A stretch of DNA of 7,621 nucleotides, from assembly GCA_044870185.1 (NCBI GenBank), contig JBIOYL010000126.1, positions 1 to 7,621 on the forward strand, given 5' to 3'. The translations under genes and the position numbers were made by a program. Shown in pieces: positions 1 through 7,621 of the stretch; positions within the stretch are counted from its first letter, which is position 1; each line of letters opens with the position of its first letter. Source of the DNA: JBIOYL01 sp044870185. GTDB taxonomy: Bacteria; Actinomycetota; CALGFH01. A model generated the notes under the pieces. It saw only the letters and a program-made list of their open reading frames with translations, ran no database searches and was not told where the DNA came from.

Positions 1-1928
1 TCGACGGCGCCCACTGCGTCCTCCAGGGTGGCCGCGACCAGCATGCACGGCGTGCGGGCCAGGAACGCGTACAGGGCGGCCACGACCTCGCCGAGGTCGT
101 CGGCCGACCGATCGAGCAGCCCCTCCGTCTCCAGCAGGCCGCGCAGCTCGTGCGTGGCGCGCTCGTGGGCGGCCAGCGCCTCGTCGAAGCGGTCGGGCGC
201 GATCACGCCGACGTCGCGCTGGTGGGCCAGGTCGGCGCCGGAGAAGAAACCGGCCGCCGTGGGCAGGTCGTGGGTGGTCACGGCCGCCACGGCCAGGCGC
301 GGATAGTCCGCCGCCCGCCGGGGGCCGGTGTCGTCGGGACTGCGCTCGAACCAGGCCAGGCGGTAGGAGAGGATGTCGTGGGAGGCCAGCCGCTCGCGCA
401 CGCCCGGCTCGACCGTGCCCAGGTCCTCGCCGATCACCAGCGCCTGCGCCCGGGTGCTCTCCAGGGCCAGCAGGCCGAGCAGGTCGTCGGCCGGGTAGCG
501 GACGAACGTGCCCTCGGTGGGCGGCCGGCCCTCCGGGATCCAGAACAGCCGGAACAGGCCCATGACGTGGTCGATGCGCAGGCCGGCGACGTGGGCCATG
601 CCCGCCCGCACCGTCTGGAGGAACGGCGCGTAGCCGCTGGCCGCGAGCCGGCCGGGCGCGAACGCGCGCAGCTGCCAGTCCTGCCCGTGCGGTCCGAACG
701 CGTCCGGCGGCGCGCCGACGGTCACCCCGCCGGCCAGCACGTCCTGGAACGACCAGGCGTCGAAGCCGGCCGGGTCGACGCCGACGGCCAGGTCGCCGAC
801 CACCCCCACCCGCATCGGCGGCAGCGCGTCGAGCTGCTGCGCGAGCAGCCACTGCAGCCAGGCGTGGTAGTCGACCTCGGCCGGGTGCTCGGCGCGGAAA
901 CGGGCCACCGCCGGGCCGGCAGGGTGCCGGTAGGCCGCCGGCCAGGCGCGCCAGTCACCCGGGCGGGCGTCCTGGAGGGCGCAGAACGTCGCCCACGCCT
1001 GCACCCCCGGGGTGGCCGCCTGCCAGGCGCGGAACGCGGCCAGCCGCTGGGGGGCGGCGGGCAGCGCCGCAAAGCACAGCCGCAGCGCCTCGTCCTTCAG
1101 CGCGGCGACGGCCGGCCGGTCGATCAGCGCGCCGGCACCCAGCCGGCGGCCGGCCGCGGCCAGTCCGCCGAGCCGGGCCTGCTGGTCGCCGGCCAGCAAG
1201 GCCGCCTCCGGCACGTCCTCGACGCGCAGGTACAGCGGGTTGCGGAACACCCGGCTGGACGGGTAGTAGGGGCTCGCCAGGCCCGGGGCGGCGGCGTGCA
1301 GCGGGTTGAGCAGCACGAACCCGGCGTCGAGCTCCGGGTCTGCGGCCAGCTCGGCCAGGTCGGCCAGGTCGCCGACGCCCCACCCGCCGCGCGAGCGCAG
1401 CGCGTACACCTGCACCGCCCAGCCCCAGTCCCGGCCGCCACCGGCCAGCCGGGACGGCAGGTGGCAGCGCTGCGGCGCGACCGCCAGCCGGGTCGCCCCG
1501 CTGGCCCCGGTCAGCTCGTGGTAGCCGAACGGCAGGCCGCCGGGCAGCCGGCCGTCGTCCAGCTTGCGCTCCTCGCCGGACTCCAGGGTGAGGCGCAGCG
1601 GCTCGCCGGCCGGCGGCGACCAGCGCCAGGGCCAGCCCTGCTGGGCGACGACCAGCGCCGGCCAGGCGGCCGGCGCCGTCGCGCCCATCGCCGTGGCGGC
1701 CGGCGCTGCAGCGCCTATCTCCGGGGCGGCCGGCGCGGCAGCGCCCATCCCCGTGGCGGCCGGGGCCACAGCGCCCGTCGCCGTGGCGGCCGGTTCCACA
1801 GCGCCCATCCCGTCGAGCACCGCCCGCAGGGTCGCCTCGGACACGTCGTACCAGCGCCCGGTGGCGTCCCAGAACCCGGTCGCCACGCCGAGCCGCTCGG
1901 CGTGGGCGCGAAGCCCCTCGGCGGTCAT
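1..1928 (-). CDS. malQ: 4-alpha-glucanotransferase (amylomaltase), 3' end off window
   Basis: A continuous minus-strand frame of 642 codons starts at the ATG whose complement is 1926-1928 and is still open at position 1. MalQ is a cytoplasmic GH77 enzyme that transfers alpha-1,4-glucan segments between maltooligosaccharides. Visible GH77 landmarks are SPYYPSSRVFRNPLYLRVED in the centre, GLRIDHVMGLFRLFWIPEG with the probable nucleophile Asp453, ALVIGEDLGTV with the probable acid/base Glu501, and VTTHDLPT with the third acidic residue Asp554. The N-terminal region (GLRAHAERLGVATGFWDATG) matches the extra N-terminal domain of actinobacterial MalQ. Family members are about 690-730 residues, so roughly 50-80 residues lie outside the window; the visible end (LEDAVGAV) is a conserved segment near the C-terminus. 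Residues 42-91 are five Ala/Pro-rich decapeptide repeats, probably an expanded linker. The gene is divergent from glgX. No Shine-Dalgarno sequence precedes the ATG, consistent with leaderless translation. Confidence 0.95.
   Translation of the reverse strand, partial: MTAEGLRAHAERLGVATGFWDATGRWYDVSEATLRAVLDGMGAVEPAATATGAVAPAATGMGAAAPAAPEIGAAAPAATAMGATAPAAWPALVVAQQGWPWRWSPPAGEPLRLTLESGEERKLDDGRLPGGLPFGYHELTGASGATRLAVAPQRCHLPSRLAGGGRDWGWAVQVYALRSRGGWGVGDLADLAELAADPELDAGFVLLNPLHAAAPGLASPYYPSSRVFRNPLYLRVEDVPEAALLAGDQQARLGGLAAAGRRLGAGALIDRPAVAALKDEALRLCFAALPAAPQRLAAFRAWQAATPGVQAWATFCALQDARPGDWRAWPAAYRHPAGPAVARFRAEHPAEVDYHAWLQWLLAQQLDALPPMRVGVVGDLAVGVDPAGFDAWSFQDVLAGGVTVGAPPDAFGPHGQDWQLRAFAPGRLAASGYAPFLQTVRAGMAHVAGLRIDHVMGLFRLFWIPEGRPPTEGTFVRYPADDLLGLLALESTRAQALVIGEDLGTVEPGVRERLASHDILSYRLAWFERSPDDTGPRRAADYPRLAVAAVTTHDLPTAAGFFSGADLAHQRDVGVIAPDRFDEALAAHERATHELRGLLETEGLLDRSADDLGEVVAALYAFLARTPCMLVAATLEDAVGAV
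1681..1811. repeat. 30-bp tandem repeat inside malQ (about 4.4 copies)
   Basis: Units start at 1681, 1711, 1741 and 1771, with a partial copy from 1801. A half-matching decayed unit may precede them at 1665-1676. Each unit starts GCGCCCATC or a close variant and contains GGCGGCCGG; units 1 and 3 agree at 26 of 30 bases. Because 30 is a multiple of three, the array stays in frame in malQ and encodes decapeptides of the pattern G-A-x-x-P-A-A-x-x-x (residues 42-91). Array edges are approximate. Confidence 0.9.
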
Positions 1929-1934
1929 GGCAGC

Positions 1935-1940
1935 ACCATA
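1935..1940 (-). promoter_or_regulatory. Putative -10 element for leaderless malQ transcription
   Basis: Read on the minus strand, this is TATGGT, which fits the actinobacterial TANNNT -10 consensus. Six bases (GCTGCC) separate it from the malQ ATG, so the expected transcription start falls on the A of the start codon. No Shine-Dalgarno sequence lies between them, as expected for a leaderless mRNA. The -35 region is weak: a GAC-containing stretch (CCGACG) lies about 19 bases upstream. The whole malQ-glgX divergent gap is 85 bp (1929-2013). I saw no comparably good -10 for glgX in it, and no clear operator. Confidence 0.5.
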
Positions 1941-2013
1941 CCTGACCTGCGTGATTTCCCGTCGGCGGCCCGGGTACGGCATCCTTGCGGTGCAGGCCGA
2001 CGAAAGCGAGATC

Positions 2014-4149
<2,136 letters not shown>

Positions 4150-4163
4150 GGCCGGGAGGGCGC

Positions 4164-4250
4164 ATGCCGGCCGACCTCGCCGCCTGCCGGGCCGCCGCTC
4201 GCCGGGCCGCCGCCTGCGGGGCTGCCGCCCGTCCGGGGGGCGCCCCCTGA
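4164..4250 (+). other. 28-codon reading frame between glgX and treY (leader peptide or displaced treY N-terminus)
   Basis: An ATG at 4164 follows a strong Shine-Dalgarno-like GGGAGGG (4154-4160). The frame encodes a 28-residue Ala/Arg-rich peptide beginning MPADLAACRAAARR and ends at TGA 4248-4250. Its stop overlaps the CTG (4247-4249) that aligns with the expected first codon of TreY, forming a CTGA overlap analogous to ATGA coupling junctions. The composition is low complexity, with the element GCCGGGCCGCCGC nearly duplicated at about 4186-4213, so it may be non-coding spacer. A one-base change in the G or C run at 4235-4247 would instead fuse it to TreY. Three readings remain open: coupled leader peptide, true treY N-terminus behind a frameshift, or chance. 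Confidence 0.3.
4235..4247 (+). repeat. G6-C-G-C5 run with 12-bp perfect palindrome at the treY start
   Basis: Six Gs (4235-4240) are followed by CG and five Cs (4243-4247). Positions 4236-4247 form the perfect palindrome GGGGGCGCCCCC. In the frame of the 28-codon ORF, 4235-4241 reads G GGG GGC, which fits the X XXY YYZ pattern for -1 slippage. A -1 slip there enters exactly the TreY frame. The G run also lies six bases before the CTG and could act as a wobble-paired ribosome-binding site. Homopolymers like this are also common places for sequencing errors. Confidence 0.6.
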
Positions 4251-6541
4251 CCGCGCGGACCGTCCGCTCCACCTACCGCGTGCAGCTGGGCGCCGGCTTC
4301 CCGTTCGCCGCCGCCCGCCGGGTCGTGCCCTACCTGGCCGACCTCGGCGTCTCCCACCTGTACGTCTCGCCGATCTTCGCCGCCCGTTCCGGCTCGCCGC
4401 ATGGCTACGACGTGGTCGACCCGACCGTGGTGGCCCCGGCGCTTGGCGGCGAGGCGGGGCTGGCCGCCCTGGTCGAGGCGCTGCGCGCGCACGGCATGGG
4501 GCTGGTCGTCGACCTGGTGCCCAACCACATGGCCGCCAGCGACGAGAACCCCTGGTGGGTGGACACGCTGCGGCTCGGCCCGGCGTCGCCCTACGCCAGG
4601 GTGTTCGACATCGACTGGGTGGCGGGCGGCGGCAAGGTGCGCCTGCCGGTGCTGGCCGGGCCGCTCGAGCAGGTGGCCGGCGACGTGCACGTCGGCGACG
4701 GTCAGGTGCGCTACTTCGAGCAGCGCTTCCCGCTCGCCCCCGGCACGAGCCGGCTCGACCAGCAGCACTACGAGCTGGTCGACTGGCGGCGGGCGTCGGT
4801 CGACGGCAACTACCGGCGCTTCTTCGACTATAGCGAGCTGGTCGGCGTGCGCCAGGAGGATCCGTGGGTGTTCGAGCTGACCCACGCGGCCGTGCTCCGG
4901 CTGGTCGCCGACGGCCTGGTCGACGGGCTGCGCATCGACCACGTCGACGGGCTGGCCGACCCGGCCGGCTACCTGGAGCGGCTCGCCGCCCGTGGCGTGC
5001 CCTGGATCGTGGTCGAGAAGATCCTGGAGGGCGCCGAGCGGCTGCCCGACTGGCCGGTCGCCGGCACGACCGGCTACGAGTTCCTCACCCTGGCCGACGG
5101 CCTGTTCGTCGACCCGGCTGCGGCCGGCGCCTTCACCGAGCGGTACGCCAAGCTGACCGGGCGGGAGGCCAACCCGCTGGCGCTCGCCGTGCGCTGCAAG
5201 CGCGAGGTGCTCGAGCGGTCGTTCGGCGGCGAGGTCGCCGGCGTCGCGCGGCACCTGCCCGGCGACCAGGCGCACACCTTGGCCGGCGAGGAGGCGGACG
5301 CCCGGGTCGCCGTGATCGAGCTGGCCGCCCAGTACCCGGTCTACCGCACCTACGTCACCCACCGGATCTCCGACTTCGACCGGGCGGTGGTGACCGCCGC
5401 GCGGGGCGCCTGCGACGACCGCCTGTGGGCCGGGCCCGACGAGCACCCCCCGGCCGCCGGGGGGTCCGGGGGGCCCGAGCGTCCCACGGTCAGGCGGGCG
5501 CTCGACCGGCTGACCGACGCGCTGCTGCTGGTGCGCCCGGCTCCGGAGGCGGTGCGCCGCTTCCAGCAGCTCACCGGCCCGGCCATGGCCAAGGGCGTCG
5601 AGGACACCGCCCTGTACCGCGACGCCCGCATGGTCAGCCGCAACGAGGTGGGCGGGGACCTGGCGGTGTTCGGCCGCTCGGTGGAGGAGTTCCACGCCGC
5701 CAACGCCGAGCGCCAGGCGCGCTGGCCGGCCGGCATGCTGACCACCTCCACCCACGACACCAAGCGGGGCGAGGACGTGCGGGCGCGCCTGTCGGTGCTC
5801 AGCGAGCAGCCCGAACGCTGGTGGGACCTGGCCGCCCGCTGGACCCACCGGCTGGCCGGTGCGGTCGCTCGCGCCGACGCCCTGCTGCTGTGGCAGACCA
5901 TGGTCGGGGCCTGGCCGCTGTCGGAGGAGCGCTGCTGGGCCTACATGGAGAAGGCGGTGCGGGAGGCCCAGCTCCACACCGAGTGGGCCAACCCCGAGCC
6001 CGCCTACGAGCGCGCCGTGCGCGGCCTGGTCGCCCGCGCCTACCACGACCAGGCGCTGCGCACCGAGCTGGCCGAGCTGGTCGGCGAGCTCGCCCCGGCC
6101 GGGCGGGTCCGGGCGGCCGGGCTGGCGCTGCTGCGCCTGACCAGCCCCGGGATGCCCGACACCTACCAGGGCACCGAGGTGGAGCAGCTCGTGCTGGTCG
6201 ACCCCGACAACCGCCGCCCGGTGGCGTTCCAGGGGGACGGCTCGCTGAAGTTCCGCGTCACCCGCGCGGCGCTGCGCCTGCGCCGCGAGCGCCCCGAGCT
6301 GTTCCGTGGCTACCGGCCGCTGGCCGCCCCCAACCCGCTGGTCGCCTACGCCCGCGGCGGCGACCGCCTGGCCGTCGTGGTCACCCGGCTCGGCAACCGC
6401 CCGGTCGGGCCCGCCGACCGCATCGACCTGCCGCCGGGGACCTGGCACGAGCTGCTCGGCGACCGCACCGTGGCCGGCGGCCCGGCGCCCGTCGCCGGCG
6501 TGCTCGCCGACCTGCCGCACGCCCTGCTGGTACGCGACTGA
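4247..6541 (+). CDS. treY: Maltooligosyl trehalose synthase TreY
   Basis: TreY (GH13) intramolecularly converts the reducing-end alpha-1,4 bond of maltooligosaccharides to alpha,alpha-1,1, the first step of TreYZ trehalose synthesis in the cytoplasm. Numbering from 4247 (764 residues): STYRVQLGAGFPF is the family's N-terminal signature, HGYDVVDP follows, DLVPNH is at 89-94, GLRIDHVDG carries nucleophile Asp231, WIVVEKIL carries acid/base Glu257, TSTHDTKRGED carries Asp504, and GMPDTYQGTE and LVDPDNRRPV lie near the end. The first canonical start in frame is GTG 4280, but it would remove the conserved TYRVQL strand. The CTG at 4247 gives (L/M)TARTVRSTYRVQLG, which aligns with the usual MT...STYRLQL start, so it is used here with reservation; no in-frame ATG, GTG or TTG exists between the glgX stop and 4280. 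The segment after DPDNRRPV looks shorter than in most homologues. A Pro/Gly linker (HPPAAGGSGGPERP) interrupts the middle. treY is co-directional with glgX and lies 97 bp downstream of it. Confidence 0.95.
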   Translation: MTARTVRSTYRVQLGAGFPFAAARRVVPYLADLGVSHLYVSPIFAARSGSPHGYDVVDPTVVAPALGGEAGLAALVEALRAHGMGLVVDLVPNHMAASDENPWWVDTLRLGPASPYARVFDIDWVAGGGKVRLPVLAGPLEQVAGDVHVGDGQVRYFEQRFPLAPGTSRLDQQHYELVDWRRASVDGNYRRFFDYSELVGVRQEDPWVFELTHAAVLRLVADGLVDGLRIDHVDGLADPAGYLERLAARGVPWIVVEKILEGAERLPDWPVAGTTGYEFLTLADGLFVDPAAAGAFTERYAKLTGREANPLALAVRCKREVLERSFGGEVAGVARHLPGDQAHTLAGEEADARVAVIELAAQYPVYRTYVTHRISDFDRAVVTAARGACDDRLWAGPDEHPPAAGGSGGPERPTVRRALDRLTDALLLVRPAPEAVRRFQQLTGPAMAKGVEDTALYRDARMVSRNEVGGDLAVFGRSVEEFHAANAERQARWPAGMLTTSTHDTKRGEDVRARLSVLSEQPERWWDLAARWTHRLAGAVARADALLLWQTMVGAWPLSEERCWAYMEKAVREAQLHTEWANPEPAYERAVRGLVARAYHDQALRTELAELVGELAPAGRVRAAGLALLRLTSPGMPDTYQGTEVEQLVLVDPDNRRPVAFQGDGSLKFRVTRAALRLRRERPELFRGYRPLAAPNPLVAYARGGDRLAVVVTRLGNRPVGPADRIDLPPGTWHELLGDRTVAGGPAPVAGVLADLPHALLVRD
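5446..5464 (+). repeat. Perfect 8-bp GC hairpin within treY
   Basis: CCCCCCGG (5446-5453), a CCG loop and CCGGGGGG (5457-5464) form a perfect eight-pair GC stem, followed almost at once by another G6-C3 run (about 5467-5475). It encodes the flexible linker PPAAGGSGG, which has no obvious counterpart in TreY homologues. It could slow transcription or translation between domains, or be a recently expanded low-complexity insert. No function is evident. Confidence 0.7.
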
Positions 6542-6564
6542 GCCGCACCCGCCAGACCGACCGG

Positions 6565-6683
6565 TCAGGACAGCGTGATGCCGTAGGCCGCCTGGATCGC
6601 TGCCAGTGCGGCCGGGTCGGCGCCCGCGTCCAGCGCCGCAGCATGGCGTACCCGGGAAGCTCCAGCTCGGATGATCCGGCCCG
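6565..6683 (-). pseudogene. Decayed C-terminal remnant of an unidentified gene
   Basis: On the minus strand, the frame ending at TGA 6565-6567 reads ALDAGADPAALAAIQ then AAYGITLS and stop, which looks like a genuine protein C-terminus. Directly upstream the coding-like sequence continues in another frame as SSELELPGYAMLRR (about 6633-6674). A single-base indel near 6631-6642 would join the two into one plausible polypeptide. No start codon with a ribosome-binding site is present, and the coding character is lost at the palindrome at 6685. The pattern suggests a gene mostly deleted and then frameshifted. The ending DPAALAAI..YGI loosely recalls the C-termini of some cupin-type proteins, but that is only a guess. 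It is not treZ-like and lies on the opposite strand from treY. Confidence 0.4.
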
Positions 6684-6684
6684 G

Positions 6685-6710
6685 ACGGGCGGTCGGCGCC
6701 GACCGCCCGT
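6685..6710. repeat. Perfect 26-bp palindrome between treY and the SDR gene (terminator or operator)
   Basis: The half-site ACGGGCGGTCGGC (6685-6697) is followed directly by its exact reverse complement (6698-6710). As RNA it folds into a very stable GC hairpin with a tight central loop. No T-run follows on either strand, so it is not a classical intrinsic terminator, though actinobacterial terminators often lack U-tracts. It lies 144 bp after the treY stop and 111 bp before the SDR start. It could end treY transcription, act in both directions, or be an operator for a dimeric repressor such as a TetR-type protein. No regulator gene is visible here. Confidence 0.6.
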
Positions 6711-6809
6711 GTGTCGGGCGGCGCCGTTCGGGTAACCGCACAGGAGGCCGTGAAGCGGGCCGACTGGCGGCTCTGCCACCGCTCGGCGAGCCGCCTGCGT
6801 CCAGCCGTC

Positions 6810-6815
6810 AAGGAG
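6810..6815 (+). promoter_or_regulatory. Shine-Dalgarno site fixing the SDR start
   Basis: AAGGAG, followed by CGATC and then ATG at 6821. The five-base spacing is near optimal. This supports the ATG at 6821 even though it gives the protein an N-terminal extension of about 30 residues ahead of the Rossmann fold. Confidence 0.85.
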
Positions 6816-6820
6816 CGATC

Positions 6821-7621
6821 ATGCAGCCGAACGCCGTCGGGGGAAGCGCCACGCACGCGGTGCCGCAGCTGGCGGACTCGCGAGTCCCGATCTATCCGGA
6901 CCTTGTCGGCAAGGTGGCGGTGGTCACGGGCAGCTCGCGCGGCATCGGCGCCGCCACCTGCCGCCTGCTGGCGGCCAACGGCGCCAAGGTGGTGGTGAAC
7001 GGCCGCGACGGGGCCGCGGTGCACCAGACGGTGGACAAGATCCGTGCCGGCGGCGGCGAGGCGACCGGGGTCGCCGCCGATGTCGCGGAGCTCGACGCGC
7101 TGGAGCACCTGCGCGAGGAGACCGAGCGCATCTACGGGCCGGCCGAGGTGCTCGGGGCGTTCGTGGGGGGCGGCGGTCCACCCCCCGGGCCGACCGCGCA
7201 GCTCACCGAGCCGGAGTGGGACGCCGCCATCCGGGGCAGCCTCGGCGTCACCTTCCTCACCCTGAAGAGCTTCCTGCCGGGGATGGTGGCGCGCGGTCAC
7301 GGCGCGATCGTCACCATGGCCTCGACCGCCGCCCGCCTCCCCGGCGTCGGCGCGCCGACCGCCTACGCGGTCGCCAAGGCGGGGGTCGTGCGGCTCACCC
7401 AGGAGGTGGCCAAGGAGGTGGCCGGCCACGGCGTCCGGGTCAACTGCGTCGCGCCGTCGACCATCCTGACCGAGCGGCTGCAGGCGATGATCCCCGCCGA
7501 CCGGCGAGCGCAGATGACGGCGATGCATCCGCTGGGGCGACTGGGGACGCCCGAGGACGTCGCCTGCGCGGTGCTGTTCCTGGTCTCCGGGAGCGCCTCC
7601 TGGATCACCGGCGTCACCCTC
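6821..7621 (+). CDS. Short-chain dehydrogenase/reductase (SDR), 3' end off window
   Basis: 267 codons are visible with no stop by the window edge. It is an NAD(P)-dependent oxidoreductase of the classical SDR family; the substrate cannot be inferred. The cofactor motif TGSSRGIG is at residues 36-43. The Arg in that motif and the NGR at 60-62 after the second strand suggest NADP(H) preference. Catalytic Ser168 (MAS), Tyr182 and Lys186 (YAVAK) are present. The NNAG region is replaced by FVGGGGPPPGP (114 onward), the usual catalytic Asn position appears to be Ser140 (RGSLGVTF, where many SDRs have xVNLxGxF), and the usual APG after strand six reads APS (NCVAPSTILT). The visible end (SWITGVTL) normally lies under ten residues from the C-terminus. 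An N-terminal extension of about 30 residues precedes LVGKVAVVTG and shows no signal peptide or membrane segment. The gene stands apart from treY by 279 bp and probably has its own promoter. Confidence 0.93.
   Translation, partial: MQPNAVGGSATHAVPQLADSRVPIYPDLVGKVAVVTGSSRGIGAATCRLLAANGAKVVVNGRDGAAVHQTVDKIRAGGGEATGVAADVAELDALEHLREETERIYGPAEVLGAFVGGGGPPPGPTAQLTEPEWDAAIRGSLGVTFLTLKSFLPGMVARGHGAIVTMASTAARLPGVGAPTAYAVAKAGVVRLTQEVAKEVAGHGVRVNCVAPSTILTERLQAMIPADRRAQMTAMHPLGRLGTPEDVACAVLFLVSGSASWITGVTL

Larger units (their letters stand above)
6542..6820. other. Intergenic region without an intact gene
   Basis: Besides the minus-strand remnant and the 26-bp palindrome, the right part (6711-6809) holds a weaker inverted repeat, GGCGGCT (6766-6772) with AGCCGCC (6789-6795). 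An AGGAGG at 6742-6747 lies only two bases before a GTG; the frame from that GTG shows no recognisable protein and runs into the SDR gene out of frame. No convincing -10/-35 pair for the SDR gene was found. No tRNA-like fold or insertion-sequence end was seen. Confidence 0.6.

Noticed and set aside
1681..1811. CRISPR-like array.
   Set aside because: The repeat units are directly adjacent with no unique spacers and lie in frame within malQ; this is a tandem coding repeat.
1564..2013. Upstream in-frame extension of glgX by 150 codons.
   Set aside because: This part is antisense to the malQ N-terminus and repeat array, and GlgX homology begins immediately after the ATG at 2014.
6766..6795. Seven-base inverted repeat ahead of the SDR gene as a riboswitch or attenuator.
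   Set aside because: A 7-bp GC stem with a 16-base loop is common by chance at this composition, and no aptamer-like conserved core was seen.
6711..6998. A 95-codon plus-strand open frame starting before the SDR gene.
   Set aside because: It overlaps the SDR N-terminus in another frame, shows no recognisable domain, and the SDR has the clear ribosome-binding site and motifs.

Overview
The window is very G+C-rich. Its genes are densely packed, third codon positions are almost always G or C, and every family recognised matches actinobacterial homologues best in style. It looks like chromosomal DNA from a high-GC actinomycete or a related actinobacterial lineage; the genus cannot be told from the sequence. 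It is a glycogen / alpha-glucan / trehalose metabolism locus plus one oxidoreductase gene.

Layout. (1) Positions 1-1928, minus strand: malQ (4-alpha-glucanotransferase), running off the left edge and lacking only its C-terminus. It carries an in-frame 30-bp tandem repeat in its N-terminal region. (2) Positions 1929-2013: an 85-bp divergent promoter region. On the malQ side a TATGGT -10 element sits six bases before the ATG, which suggests a leaderless malQ mRNA. (3) Positions 2014-4149, plus strand: glgX/treX, an intact glycogen debranching enzyme. (4) Positions 4150-4246: a low-complexity GC spacer holding a 28-codon reading frame with a good ribosome-binding site. It ends in a TGA that overlaps the apparent first codon (CTG) of the next gene. 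(5) Positions 4247-6541, plus strand: treY (maltooligosyl trehalose synthase), complete but with an ambiguous start. (6) Positions 6542-6820: about 280 bp without an intact gene. It holds a decayed minus-strand coding remnant and a perfect 26-bp palindrome. (7) Positions 6821-7621, plus strand: a short-chain dehydrogenase/reductase (SDR) with an ideal Shine-Dalgarno sequence, cut by the right edge a few residues from its expected end.

How the genes fit together. GlgX debranches glycogen or limit dextrins to linear maltooligosaccharides. MalQ disproportionates short maltooligosaccharides into longer ones. TreY turns the reducing-end alpha-1,4 bond of a maltooligosaccharide into an alpha,alpha-1,1 bond, giving maltooligosyl trehalose, from which TreZ would release trehalose. 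In many actinobacteria treZ follows treY directly. Here it does not; its place is taken by the degenerate spacer and the SDR gene. The SDR has no evident link to glucan metabolism.

I found no tRNA, rRNA, CRISPR array, insertion sequence or phage gene, and no clearly novel multi-gene system. The points most worth a second look are the treY start (CTG, frameshift or sequence error), the expanding repeat in MalQ, the missing treZ with a gene remnant nearby, and the unusual active-site substitutions in the SDR.
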